DNA from: Elusimicrobia bacterium GWA2_61_42
GTDB lineage: Bacteria; Elusimicrobiota; Elusimicrobia; Elusimicrobiales; UBA9959
Reading direction: 5' to 3'
DNA length: 64,000 bases
Assembly (NCBI GenBank): GCA_001799615.1
Contig: MGTU01000025.1
Location: 124,001-188,000 of the forward strand
Part shown: positions 1-8,980 of the stretch, piece after piece
How positions within the stretch are numbered: position 1 is the first letter of the stretch
How the letters are laid out: each line of letters starts with the position of its first letter
Position numbers and translations under genes: made by a program
Notes under the pieces: model-generated
What the model was told of the DNA's origin: nothing
Databases searched by the model: none
The model's input: the letters and a program-made list of their open reading frames with translations, nothing else

Positions 1-138
1 CTGGGCTCGCATGTGGTGACTTCCGCCGTCGCCGGCAAGGCCGACGCGCCGGTTAATCCGTCCGTGATAGGCTCCAGCATCGGCATCTGGCTCGAGGCTT
101 GTACATCACCGGCTATGGGCAGGGTATTGTTAAGGTAA
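1..138 (+). CDS. 3' end of an unidentified upstream gene (partial)
   Basis: Frame 1 is open from the first base to a TAA at 136-138 and would encode 45 residues of Val/Ala/Gly/Ser-rich sequence. There is too little to assign a family. The last third could be a shifted frame: reading +1 after about base 95 gives a plausible beta-strand-like ending, so either a natural end or a sequencing/real frameshift is possible. The next gene begins 37 bases later on the same strand. Confidence 0.3.
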   Translation: MGSHVVTSAVAGKADAPVNPSVIGSSIGIWLEACTSPAMGRVLLR

Positions 139-175
139 GGCTAAGAGAAAGCAGGAGCGCGTTTTTGAAGCGACA

Positions 176-3100
176 ATGAAAAGACTAGCTGCGGCGGTAC
201 TGCTGTTATTGGCGCAAACAGCCGCCGCGGAGAATAAAAGCGCCGGAAACCTGGCCGTGCTCGGGGACTCCCACGAATTTTCTTCGGGGAGCCTGGGCCT
301 GGCGGGGGGACTTTATGCCCTGGACGGCGCTTTCGCGGGTGTGGCGTACGGCACTTCCGCGGCCGGGGCGCTCGGCCTGGAATCGGGTTTTTACTCCAGG
401 ATGGTCTCCTCGCCCGCGGCGCCCGGCTACTCCGGTACTTCCACCGGCAGCTACGCGCTGGCCTGGGGCGGCGCCAGCCCGTCCGGCACGCTCTACGAGC
501 TGCAGGTTTCCACCTGGGGGGAGGCGGACCCGTACATGGCTTATTATTCCACGGACCAGAACGGGTACCCCGTGGAAAGCCTGGGCGCGAATACCAGCTT
601 TTATAATTTCATTTTCTCCAATTATATGGAAGGTGATTATTCCGCCATAGCTGCCACCACGGCCGTTACCTTGGCCGTAACGCCTTCGTCCGGGCCTTTT
701 ACGCTGGAAGACGCCGGTCACAGTACGATAAGTCTTTCTTTCGCCGGTTTCGAGAACCCCGCGGCGGTCTCGGGCAAACCCTGGGCTACGGACTCCTTGG
801 CGCTGGACGCCGCGCGCTACGGCCAGGCCTCGGTGGTTTACGGTTCCCACGTTTTCCTTGCCGGGGGCTTTAACGGCATCACTTTCTCCAGCGTGGTTTA
901 CCGCGGCGCCCTGGGTCCGGGCGGGACGCTGGCCGGCTGGGAAACCGCCTCCTATCTGCCCGCGGCGCGCTACGGCCACCAGCTGCTGGCCGCCAAAGGC
1001 AGGCTTTATTCGCTGGGGGGTTATGACTCCGCCGGCTCCCACGCCGAGGTCTGGTCGGCCGATATCTCTTCCGCGGGCGTGATCGGGGCCTGGCTGCCGG
1101 AGGCGCCGCTGCCGGCCGCGCTCTACTTCCACGCCGCGGCGGTGGCCGCGGGCAAGATCTATGTGTCGGGGGGCTACGCCAGCGGTTCGGGGGTGCAGGG
1201 TACTATTTACCGCTCGCAGGTGGGCGACGACGGCGTCCTGGGCGGTTGGACCGCTCCCGACGCGCTGCCGGCTCCGCGGTATTCGCACACCATGACCCTC
1301 ATCGCCGGCAGGCTTTACGTGGCCGGGGGCAAGGACGGGGCCGCCGCCAGGAGCGAAGTGTGGGCTACCCAGCTGGACGCCCAAGGCGAACTGCCTGTTT
1401 CCTGGACGGAGTACACACCCCTGCCGGCCCCGCGCTTCGGCCACAAGGCGCTGGCCGCGGCCAACAGCCTTTACGTTATAGGCGGCAGCAACGGAAGCGC
1501 GGCGCAGGCGCAGGTTTTCCTGTCCACCGTTTCGGCCGCCCTTTCCGCCCAGGCTCCCTGGCAGGCCTATAACCCGCTGCCTTCCGCGCGGCAATTCCCG
1601 GCCGCCGAGATCGTCGGGGAAAAACTCTGGGTTTTCGGCGGCTCCTCCGGCTCGGCCGCCCGCGGCGAGATCTTTACCTCCGATATTTTCGGCACGCAGT
1701 ACCTGGTCGAGGTCTCGTCCAACGCCGGCTTCGGCTCGGCCGTCAGGTCTTCGGGCTGGATGAGCAGCCCGGCCTGGCGCGAAGCGCTGCTGGAGCCCGG
1801 CCTGCAGTATTATTTCAGGGCCAAGGCCAGGAACTGGACCGGCACCGAGACCGGCTACTCCGCGGCCGGCTCCACCACCACCTACGCGGCTTTGCCCGCC
1901 ACCGCCCCCTGGAGCGGCGTCGGCGCGGCCGCGGGCACCGTGAACTGGCTGGCCAACGGCAATCCCGCCGGCTACACTTACGAAGTAGTGTATTCCAAAT
2001 TCCCGGACTTCTCCTCGCCGACCTCGCTGCAGACCACCGACAGCTTCTACACGCTCGGCGGGCTGCTGCCCACCACCACTTATTACGCCAAAGTCCGCGT
2101 CCTTAATATTTTCGGACGCAATACCCGCTACGTCGAGCTGCCGCCGCAGCGCACCAGTTTCGACCCGGCCCTGGACGTCTCCAGCCCCACCTATACCGAC
2201 AACCAGGCCGACTTTAACGACTGGAAGGGCACCAATACTTTCACCTGCGACGTGGATTTCGCTGACCTGGGCGGTTCCGGCATACAGAAGTTCCAGGTGC
2301 AGGTGGCGACGGACGCGGGCGGGGCCTCGGGCATAGTGGCGGCCTGGAGCGACGCCGTGACCGGCATAGACCAGGATGCCTATGCCGCCGACTGGACCAT
2401 CCCACAGGGAACCTGGGAGCAGCTGCCGGAGGGCGCTTCCAGCTATATCTCCGTGAAGGTCTTCGACAACTCCGGTAATTACGCGGCCTATACCGACCTG
2501 TTCTCCCTTATCAAGGACACCACCCCTCCCGAGATAGCCGTCACCTACAGCACGCCCGCCGTCTGGTACACGGAATACCCCGGCGACGTGGACGGCCTGC
2601 GCTTCGGCGACGGGCTGTCGGGCCTGGCCAAGGTACAGTACAGCGTCAGCGCCAACAAGCTGTTCGCCGACGCCGCCATCATCCCCTGGACCGATATCGG
2701 CGCCCTTACTCCGGGCGCTACCTGGTACCGGCCGGTCATCACTTACAGCTTCCCGCAGCTGGCCAACGCCGCTTCCAATTATTTCAGTTTCCGGGCCGTG
2801 GACGTGGCCGGCACCACGCGCACCGTGGTGGACGCTTTCGGGATAGGCAAGAACGTCAGCGGCCCCGTCGTGACCATCTCCACGCCGGCGCTGACCTTCC
2901 TGTCCACCTTCACCTGGCTCTCCGGCAACGCCTACCCGACCAATGATCACGCCATCCGGGGCACGGAAGTTTCGCTGCGCGACCTGAGCAACGGCCTGTA
3001 TTACAACGGCGCCGCTTTCCTCTCCGGCTCCCGGGCCTGGCAGGACGCCTCCGACACGGCCAGCACTTTTACGATCACCCTGCCCGGTCTGCCGCTGGTC

Positions 3101-4759
3101 AGCGGCCGGCAGTACCAGGCGGTAGCCCGCTCCTCGGACGCGGTGGGGGACTATTCGCAGGTGTTCGCTACTTACACCTTCACCTTTGACTCGCAGCCGC
3201 CCTCGGCCCTGGTCCTTTATCCCGCGGACGGGGCCACGGCGTATTCCGCGGCCTCCATCAGCGGCACGGCGGCCGACCCCGTTTCCGGCATCACCGCGGT
3301 GGACGTGACGCTGAAGCGTCTTTCCGACGGAAAATGGTGGAAGAACAGCCTCTCCTCCTGGGATACGGTCCCCGAGCCGCTGCAGGCCGGCACCACGCCT
3401 TACTGGACCTGGAACTTCAATTCCTACCTGCGCGACAGCCTGGCCAGCGGCGCGTCCTACTACGCCACTGTGCGCGCGGCGGACGCTTCCGGCCCCAGGA
3501 ATTACGGCGAGTTCCACGTGTCCGGCTCCACTTTCACCTACGTCGACGACACGCCGCCGCCGGCTACGCTTACACTGGCCGCGGCCCCCGGCGGAGTCAG
3601 CGGCGCCGTGGCCCTGTTCTGGCGGACGGCCGGTGACAACGGGGTTTCCGGCTACCTGCTCGCGGGGCGCTACAAGATAGCTTATTCCACGTTCACGGGA
3701 GCGGCGGTCTCTACCACGTCGGCCCAGGTGACCATCACCACCGCCACGCTGACCGCCGGTTCTACCCAGGCGGCCACGGTGACGGGGCTCAGCGCGTCAG
3801 CCTCTTACTACTTCACGCTTTGGACCGCGGATGACGCGCTGAACTGGTCGCCGGCCTCTAACGAAGCCTCGGCGACTTCGGGCGCCCCCGATACCGGCTC
3901 GCTCAGCGGCCGCGTTACAGACGCCTCCGGCAACCCGGTCACGGGCGTGCTGGTGGAAGCCCTGGGCGCTTCAGGCGCGGTCGAGGGCAGCGATTATACC
4001 GACGTTTACGGCAATTATTCCATTCCGTCGCTGAATTCGCTGTACCTCACCATAAGGGCGGTCTGGGCCGCCCAGGACATCGAGAGCTCGGTTTCCAAGG
4101 AACAGGTCCCCAACGGCTCTGCCGGCGTCAATTTCAGCCTGAGCGTAACCTACCAGCTGGCCAGCATCACCGGGTTCATCCCGGCGAACTTCCTGCCCCG
4201 GCAGGCGGCCAGGCCGGCCGGGTTCTATACCACCCGCGAAGTAAATATAAAGACCAGCGGGGCGTTCGTGGAGATCTACCGAAAGGGGCGGCGCATAGGG
4301 GCGGCCTTCACCGGCCAGGACGGCTCTTTCGCCGTGCCCAACCTGCTGCCCGGCACTTACAGCCTGCGCGTCTACAACGGCGCGGAGTACAGCAGGATGC
4401 AGACGGTAACTCTCCGCCCCGGCGAGAACCTGGTGTTCACCCCCAAGTGGGAGCTGCTTACCAAGGCCGGCGTTTACGCTTATCCCAACCCGGCCAGGAC
4501 CACGGTCAACTTCCATTTCACCTCCGGAGCTTCCGAGGGCGAAGTCGAGATCTTCGACCTGACGGGCCGCCTGGTAAAGAAACTTACCGGCGTTTCTTCG
4601 GACGCCGACAAGGTGCCCGGCTTCAACAGCAAGAAAATTTCCTGGGACCTGTCCCGCGAGAACGTCGCTTCCGGTGTCTACCTCTATATACTGCGCGTAA
4701 AGGACGCCGCCTCCGGCGAGTCGGAGAAAGTGGTAAAGAAATTTGCGGTCATACGCTGA
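176..4759 (+). CDS. Secreted kelch-repeat / fibronectin-type surface protein with FlgD/T9SS-like C-terminal domain
   Basis: This 1527-aa protein begins with a signal peptide (MKRLAAAVLLLL...AAA, cleavage near residue 19). Residues about 200-500 contain five or six kelch-type blades with recurring GG, YVxGG and paired-aromatic motifs. They are followed by fibronectin/Ig-like beta domains through about 1240 and a carboxypeptidase-regulatory-like domain (about 1240-1300 and again 1340-1420). The last 95 residues start with YPNPARTTVNF and contain VEIFDLTGR and SGVYLYIL, the signature shared by FlgD Ig-like domains and T9SS sorting tails. Role is inferred as an exported, surface-attached adhesion or carbohydrate-binding protein; the target is unknown. 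No good Shine-Dalgarno lies in the usual place (AGGAG is about 20 nt upstream of the ATG). Confidence 0.75.
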   Translation: MKRLAAAVLLLLAQTAAAENKSAGNLAVLGDSHEFSSGSLGLAGGLYALDGAFAGVAYGTSAAGALGLESGFYSRMVSSPAAPGYSGTSTGSYALAWGGASPSGTLYELQVSTWGEADPYMAYYSTDQNGYPVESLGANTSFYNFIFSNYMEGDYSAIAATTAVTLAVTPSSGPFTLEDAGHSTISLSFAGFENPAAVSGKPWATDSLALDAARYGQASVVYGSHVFLAGGFNGITFSSVVYRGALGPGGTLAGWETASYLPAARYGHQLLAAKGRLYSLGGYDSAGSHAEVWSADISSAGVIGAWLPEAPLPAALYFHAAAVAAGKIYVSGGYASGSGVQGTIYRSQVGDDGVLGGWTAPDALPAPRYSHTMTLIAGRLYVAGGKDGAAARSEVWATQLDAQGELPVSWTEYTPLPAPRFGHKALAAANSLYVIGGSNGSAAQAQVFLSTVSAALSAQAPWQAYNPLPSARQFPAAEIVGEKLWVFGGSSGSAARGEIFTSDIFGTQYLVEVSSNAGFGSAVRSSGWMSSPAWREALLEPGLQYYFRAKARNWTGTETGYSAAGSTTTYAALPATAPWSGVGAAAGTVNWLANGNPAGYTYEVVYSKFPDFSSPTSLQTTDSFYTLGGLLPTTTYYAKVRVLNIFGRNTRYVELPPQRTSFDPALDVSSPTYTDNQADFNDWKGTNTFTCDVDFADLGGSGIQKFQVQVATDAGGASGIVAAWSDAVTGIDQDAYAADWTIPQGTWEQLPEGASSYISVKVFDNSGNYAAYTDLFSLIKDTTPPEIAVTYSTPAVWYTEYPGDVDGLRFGDGLSGLAKVQYSVSANKLFADAAIIPWTDIGALTPGATWYRPVITYSFPQLANAASNYFSFRAVDVAGTTRTVVDAFGIGKNVSGPVVTISTPALTFLSTFTWLSGNAYPTNDHAIRGTEVSLRDLSNGLYYNGAAFLSGSRAWQDASDTASTFTITLPGLPLVSGRQYQAVARSSDAVGDYSQVFATYTFTFDSQPPSALVLYPADGATAYSAASISGTAADPVSGITAVDVTLKRLSDGKWWKNSLSSWDTVPEPLQAGTTPYWTWNFNSYLRDSLASGASYYATVRAADASGPRNYGEFHVSGSTFTYVDDTPPPATLTLAAAPGGVSGAVALFWRTAGDNGVSGYLLAGRYKIAYSTFTGAAVSTTSAQVTITTATLTAGSTQAATVTGLSASASYYFTLWTADDALNWSPASNEASATSGAPDTGSLSGRVTDASGNPVTGVLVEALGASGAVEGSDYTDVYGNYSIPSLNSLYLTIRAVWAAQDIESSVSKEQVPNGSAGVNFSLSVTYQLASITGFIPANFLPRQAARPAGFYTTREVNIKTSGAFVEIYRKGRRIGAAFTGQDGSFAVPNLLPGTYSLRVYNGAEYSRMQTVTLRPGENLVFTPKWELLTKAGVYAYPNPARTTVNFHFTSGASEGEVEIFDLTGRLVKKLTGVSSDADKVPGFNSKKISWDLSRENVASGVYLYILRVKDAASGESEKVVKKFAVIR

Positions 4760-4785
4760 TACTTACAATACGGCCTAAAACTTAA

Positions 4786-6702
4786 ATGAAACAACAACAC
4801 CTCCTCAAAGTTCTGCTCTTAAGCCTGTTGCTCGCGCCGCCCGTTTTCGCACAGGACAACGCCAGCCTCCAGTTCACGGTGGCGGCCCCCGACCCCGTGA
4901 TGGCCGGCGACGAAGTGCGGCTGCAGACCCTGGTGGTCAACACCGGTACCCGCCCCTGGCCCAAGGGCAGCTATTACTGGACGGGCGAGATCTACACGCT
5001 GGAGGGGGAGAACAGGAAATTCCTGGCGCAGACCGAGTCGGTCTCGCCGGCGGAGGACGTGCCGGCGGGGGGCGCGCACGGGGTGCAGATCCCTTTCACC
5101 GTGCCGGAGACTTTGCAGGGCCGCCGGCTCCTTTACAGGCTGTTCCTGGTGAAGGACGGCAGGCGCATCCTTGAGACGGATTACAAGGGCTTCCAGGTCA
5201 TAGAGAAGGAATTCCGGCCGCCGCCCCCGCAGGATTTTAAAATAGGCGGCGACGTGACTTTCAGCTATAAAAATTCCAGCGGGGACGGCTGGGACAACCA
5301 CCAGGGCATAACCTCCGCCAATATCGTGGGCAAGGTGAAGCAGTCCTCATTCCTGTTCAACACCTACGTGGTGCACACCTACCACAGGCCTATAACCCCG
5401 ACGATAGTGCTGCTGAACTTCTACGCGCCCTGGGGTACGCTGGGCATAGGCGATATCTCGCCCGGCCTGACGCCGCTCTCCATGGACGGGCAGGGCATGA
5501 GGGGCGTTTCCTTCGAAAGGGCCCGGGACAAGCTGTCCGTCACGGCGGTGATAGGCAGGATAGTGGCCCCGCTGGAACCGGGGCCGTCGAGCGGCGGCCG
5601 GTTCGCGCGGTACTCGGGCGGGTTCAAGGCCGGCTGGCAGTTCACGCCGAACCTGAAAATAGCCGCCGACGCGGTGATGAGCCGCGACGACGAGCATTCC
5701 ATAAATATCAGCACCACGGCCATAACCATCAAGCCGCAGCAGAGCGTTGTTTACGGGCTCAACGCAGAGTGGCGGTTCTGGGACAAGTTCATGCTGAACA
5801 GCGACTACCAGATGAGTTCCTACCGCGCCGACCTCAACGCCGCGGAACCGGGCGCGGCCGGCACGGCCTGGAAGCAGGAAGTGAAGTACAAAGGCGCGCT
5901 GCTGACCGCGCGCACGGCGGTGTCCCGCATAGACCCCAAGTTCTCCTCCTTCGCCAGCCCGTCGGTGATCTCCGACCGGATGGTTCTGGACGGCGAGCTG
6001 GGGCTTTTCCCCGCGGACTGGACCACGTTCACGCTGGGCTATAACAAGTATTCCGACAACCTCGACAAGGACCCGGCCAAGACCACTACGGACCAGGCCC
6101 AGGTCACGCTGGCCAACTCCCTGCGCTTTCCCAGCCAGACCATGCTGAACACCTCCCTTATGACCAACACGGCCAAGGGCAAGCCCGCGGCCGTGCAGGA
6201 CAACCAGACCACCACGCTGAACTTCTCCGTGACGCAGCCGCTGAAGGCGCATACGCTGAACCTCGGCTACCAGATGAGCAGTTTCAAGGACAATACCCGC
6301 CTGTCGCACGACCTGGATACGGCGCTGGTCTCCTTCAACGGCTCCTTCCGGCTGACGCCCAGGCTGGCGATGTCGGCGGGCCTGGTGAACTCCGCCACCA
6401 AGGACAAGATAGATTCCACTACGGCCAAGAACAACAGCGTGACAGCGAACTTCTCCTATTCGCTGCCGCGCCGGTCCATGGCGTTCCAGTTCTGGACCAC
6501 GCTGTCCACCACCCAGAACGATTCACCGGTCTCGCCCGCCGATCTCAGCTCGGTTTCGCTGAACCTTGAGACAGCGTGGGTAAAAAGCCAGACCTCCCGC
6601 TTCACTTTCGGGGTGGGCGCCCTGTCCAAGACCGATAACCTGCACCCGGAGGCGGACTCGAGCGAGCTCAGCGTGCTGACCAGGTATAATTACTCGTTCT
6701 AG
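4786..6702 (+). CDS. Outer-membrane beta-barrel protein with N-terminal Ig-like domain
   Basis: The protein has 638 aa and a clear signal peptide ending at PPVFAQ. Residues about 25-140 look like an Ig/CARDB-type domain (alternating strands, VVNTGTRPW). From about 150 the sequence is a long run of amphipathic strands rich in aromatic and polar residues and ends in YNYSF, the terminal Phe expected by the Bam machinery. No plug or TonB box is evident, so a porin-like or scaffold barrel is more likely than a TonB receptor. It lies 26 bp after the kelch protein and is probably co-transcribed, and may serve as its outer-membrane partner (inference). A strong terminator follows. Confidence 0.65.
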   Translation: MKQQHLLKVLLLSLLLAPPVFAQDNASLQFTVAAPDPVMAGDEVRLQTLVVNTGTRPWPKGSYYWTGEIYTLEGENRKFLAQTESVSPAEDVPAGGAHGVQIPFTVPETLQGRRLLYRLFLVKDGRRILETDYKGFQVIEKEFRPPPPQDFKIGGDVTFSYKNSSGDGWDNHQGITSANIVGKVKQSSFLFNTYVVHTYHRPITPTIVLLNFYAPWGTLGIGDISPGLTPLSMDGQGMRGVSFERARDKLSVTAVIGRIVAPLEPGPSSGGRFARYSGGFKAGWQFTPNLKIAADAVMSRDDEHSINISTTAITIKPQQSVVYGLNAEWRFWDKFMLNSDYQMSSYRADLNAAEPGAAGTAWKQEVKYKGALLTARTAVSRIDPKFSSFASPSVISDRMVLDGELGLFPADWTTFTLGYNKYSDNLDKDPAKTTTDQAQVTLANSLRFPSQTMLNTSLMTNTAKGKPAAVQDNQTTTLNFSVTQPLKAHTLNLGYQMSSFKDNTRLSHDLDTALVSFNGSFRLTPRLAMSAGLVNSATKDKIDSTTAKNNSVTANFSYSLPRRSMAFQFWTTLSTTQNDSPVSPADLSSVSLNLETAWVKSQTSRFTFGVGALSKTDNLHPEADSSELSVLTRYNYSF

Positions 6703-6716
6703 GGCCGGCTGACGAC

Positions 6717-6748
6717 AAAAAAGGCTGAGCTTTCGCTCAGCCTTTTTT
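6717..6748. terminator. Bidirectional rho-independent terminator
   Basis: An 8-bp perfect stem GGCTGAGC/GCTCAGCC (6723-6730 and 6735-6742) with a TTTC loop is flanked by six A on the left and six T on the right. It can therefore end both the rightward barrel operon and the leftward motor-like operon that converge here. Confidence 0.9.
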
Positions 6749-6771
6749 CTTGTTTCCGGTAAGGGCGGCGG

Positions 6772-7656
6772 TCAGCCCTTTTTGCGGGAGGGCTTCGGGG
6801 CGGCTTCGTCCAAAGCCTGCAGGTATTGTTTAAGCTGTTCGTCGTCCGGCGAGAGCTCCAGCGCCCGCTGCCAGGCCAGCCTAGCGTGGCGGTAATCTTT
6901 GAGCTGGAGGTAGGCCGAACCGGCCCGTTTCAGGGCCATTACGTCATCGGGCTCCAGGCGCAGCACGCCTTCCAGTTCCTTGACGGCCAGGTAGAATTTG
7001 GAATCGTAGATGTCGTGGAGGGCCAGTTCCTTCTTGTGCTCCAGGATGCCCACGTTCTCAGGCTTGGTGTCGTTGAGCTTGAGCTGCGGTTCCTCGTCCT
7101 CCAGGGCGGCGATCAGGCGGCCCAGGGTGGTTTCGGCGGGGGCCAGTTCCGCGGCGTAGCGCAGCGCGTCATAGGCGAAAGGCAGGTCCTCCTTTTCTCC
7201 CAGCCAGGCCTGGATGCCGTCCGCGGCGGCGTTCCAGTGCTTCGCGGCCGAGGGCTTACGGGGCAGCAGGCCCGCTATCTTGTGCAGCTGCTTCTGGACC
7301 TTGAGGTAGTAGGGGTTGGTGGGATCGGTGGAAAGCAGTTCCTCCAGCTTGACCAGCGCGTCGGAGTAGCGGCCTTTTTCGAGCAGGCGGTTGAAGGCCG
7401 CCTTGAGGTTCACGGACGACCCCGCCATTTTCTGCCTGGCTTCCCCTATCATGTTGCGGGCGGTCACCTGCTTGGGGTCGGCGCGCAGCACCATGTTCCA
7501 GTATTCCATGGCCTTGGGATAATCGCCGGCCAGGTAGAGGCCGAAGGCCTTGTCGTAATATTCCTTGATCTCCGAGGAGGGCACGGCGGAGGCCGGCTGG
7601 GCGCCCGCTGCGGAGGCCAGGCAGAGCGCGGCTGCGAAGACGGCGTAAAATTTCAT
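6772..7656 (-). CDS. Exported tetratricopeptide-repeat protein, last gene of the motor-like operon
   Basis: This 294-aa protein has a signal peptide (cleavage near AAGAQ) and TPR helices at about residues 28-75, 90-130 and 215-285 (motifs such as YYDKAFGLYLAGDYPKAMEYW and DPTNPYYLKVQ). TPR domains scaffold protein complexes; here a periplasmic location is expected. Its ATG overlaps the TGA of the upstream MotB-like gene (ATGA, 7653-7656), so translation is probably coupled. The context suggests it works with the MotA/MotB/FliF-FliG-like proteins, perhaps as a periplasmic adaptor; this is inference. It ends 24 bp before the shared terminator. Confidence 0.75.
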   Translation of the reverse strand: MKFYAVFAAALCLASAAGAQPASAVPSSEIKEYYDKAFGLYLAGDYPKAMEYWNMVLRADPKQVTARNMIGEARQKMAGSSVNLKAAFNRLLEKGRYSDALVKLEELLSTDPTNPYYLKVQKQLHKIAGLLPRKPSAAKHWNAAADGIQAWLGEKEDLPFAYDALRYAAELAPAETTLGRLIAALEDEEPQLKLNDTKPENVGILEHKKELALHDIYDSKFYLAVKELEGVLRLEPDDVMALKRAGSAYLQLKDYRHARLAWQRALELSPDDEQLKQYLQALDEAAPKPSRKKG

Positions 7657-8309
7657 GAGTTGTTGACCCCTTTATCCAGCGCTCCCTGGCGCATGATTAT
7701 CATCTCTATCCTGCGGTTCTTCACCCGGTCGGCTTCGGCCTCGTTGGGCGCGGCCGGGCGGAATTCCCCGTAGCCGAAGGCCGTCAGGCGCGCGGGGGAG
7801 ACGCCTTTTTTTATCAGGTAATCTATGACCGAGAAGGCCCGCATGAGCGAAAGCTCCCGGTTAGAGGCGAATTTCTTGCCCAGCATCCTCGCCGCGTCAG
7901 TGTGGCCTTCCACCACTACCTGGTTGTCCATCTTCATCAGGCTGTCCGCCACCGGGTCCAAAACCTCTTTGGCCGATACCTTAAGGGCGGCGGAGCCCGA
8001 ATCGAAAAGGATGGGGGAGGCGAAGGTAAGGCGGATGCGGGAGGTGGTGACCTCCACGCCCAGCGACCCTTCCTGGATCTGTTTTTTCAGGTCCTCTTCC
8101 ACCTGCCTGGTGGCTTTCATTTCCTTGACCTTGGCCGCGGCTCCCTTTACCCCGAGCTCTTTCTGCAGCGCCGCTATAGCGGACTCGTAGTCCGACTTCT
8201 TCATGTTGAACGAGAAGACGTACAGCGCCAGGAAAAGGATGACGAGGCAGGACATGAGGTCCGCGAAGGGCACCATCCAAAGCTGCGAGTGGTCTTTCTT
8301 GTCGCTCAT
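7653..8309 (-). CDS. MotB-family stator protein, second paralogue
   Basis: The protein has 218 aa. The N-terminal cytoplasmic tail is short, and a single TM helix (about 10-32) carries the motif WMVPFADLMS, whose Asp17 matches the proton/sodium-binding Asp of MotB/PomB. A coiled/plug-like stretch follows (about 35-80), then an OmpA-type peptidoglycan-binding domain (about 95-210) with VVEGHTDAAR and NRRIEMI. It overlaps both neighbours by four bases (ATGA), consistent with a translationally coupled stator operon. ExbD/TolR is unlikely because those lack the OmpA domain. Whether it pairs with the upstream MotB paralogue as a heterodimer or acts separately cannot be decided from sequence. Confidence 0.85.
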   Translation of the reverse strand: MSDKKDHSQLWMVPFADLMSCLVILFLALYVFSFNMKKSDYESAIAALQKELGVKGAAAKVKEMKATRQVEEDLKKQIQEGSLGVEVTTSRIRLTFASPILFDSGSAALKVSAKEVLDPVADSLMKMDNQVVVEGHTDAARMLGKKFASNRELSLMRAFSVIDYLIKKGVSPARLTAFGYGEFRPAAPNEAEADRVKNRRIEMIIMRQGALDKGVNNS

Positions 8310-8980
8310 TTGCGTGAAATGATTATCTCTATCCTGCGGTTCCTGGCCCGGCCCTGCGGCGTGGCGTTAGAGGCGGCCGGCCTGTGCTCGCCGTAGGCGG
8401 CCGCGATAAGGCGCTGCTCGGGGACGGCGTACCTCCCGGCCATCAGCGTCACCACGGCGTCGGCCCTGGCCGCCGACAGTTCCCAGTTGGTGGCGTAATC
8501 CCCGGATTTTACCGGGACGTTGTCGGTATGCCCCTCCACGATGATGTCGTTGGGCAGACGGACCACGACCTTGGCCACGGCGCCCAGCACTTCGGAGGAG
8601 GTCTTGCTCAAAGCGGCCTTGCCCGAAGCGAAAAGCACCGGCGCGGCGATATTGACCTTTATCTGTTTGTCGGTGATCTGCACGTCGGCCATGTCCTTCA
8701 GGCCGGCCTTGTAAAGCTCTTCGGCCAGCTTTTTCGCCACGTCCTCTTCCTGGAACTTCTGTAGCACCTTGTCCGCTTCCTTTTCTTTGGCGGAAACTTT
8801 CTTATCCTTGTCGAAGCCGGACATGAACATCGCCTGGGCCTCGCTCTCCGGCTGAACATTGAAGACGTACAGGATCAGGAAGAACAGCATCAGGTTGGTC
8901 ATGATGTCGGAAAGCACCACCAGCCACAGCGGGTTTTCCGCCGCCTTATGTCCTGAATAGCGTTCGATGAAGAACTTCAT
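8306..8980 (-). CDS. MotB-family stator protein, first paralogue
   Basis: The protein has 224 aa. I chose the ATG at 8978-8980 rather than a longer open frame because the extension reads as out-of-frame MotA sequence and because this ATG overlaps the MotA stop as ATGA. The TM helix (about 18-40) contains WLVVLSDIMT, with Asp25 in the ion-binding position. Residues 45-95 are Lys/Glu-rich, as in MotB linkers, and the OmpA domain (about 100-222) has VEGHTDNVPV, YGEHRPAA and NRRIEIII. In flagella MotB anchors the stator to peptidoglycan; here there are no flagellar structural genes alongside. Having two MotB genes per MotA resembles some gliding and PomB-type stator sets. Confidence 0.87.
   Translation of the reverse strand: MKFFIERYSGHKAAENPLWLVVLSDIMTNLMLFFLILYVFNVQPESEAQAMFMSGFDKDKKVSAKEKEADKVLQKFQEEDVAKKLAEELYKAGLKDMADVQITDKQIKVNIAAPVLFASGKAALSKTSSEVLGAVAKVVVRLPNDIIVEGHTDNVPVKSGDYATNWELSAARADAVVTLMAGRYAVPEQRLIAAAYGEHRPAASNATPQGRARNRRIEIIISRK

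Noticed and set aside
206-3517. 1103-codon open frame on the minus strand
   Set aside because: It lies wholly opposite the kelch protein. Its Arg/Gly/Pro/Ala-rich translation lacks domains and is a typical antisense artefact of GC-rich third positions. Similar shadows at 5347-6309, 13481-15253, 28868-30859 and 32433-33824 were dropped for the same reason.
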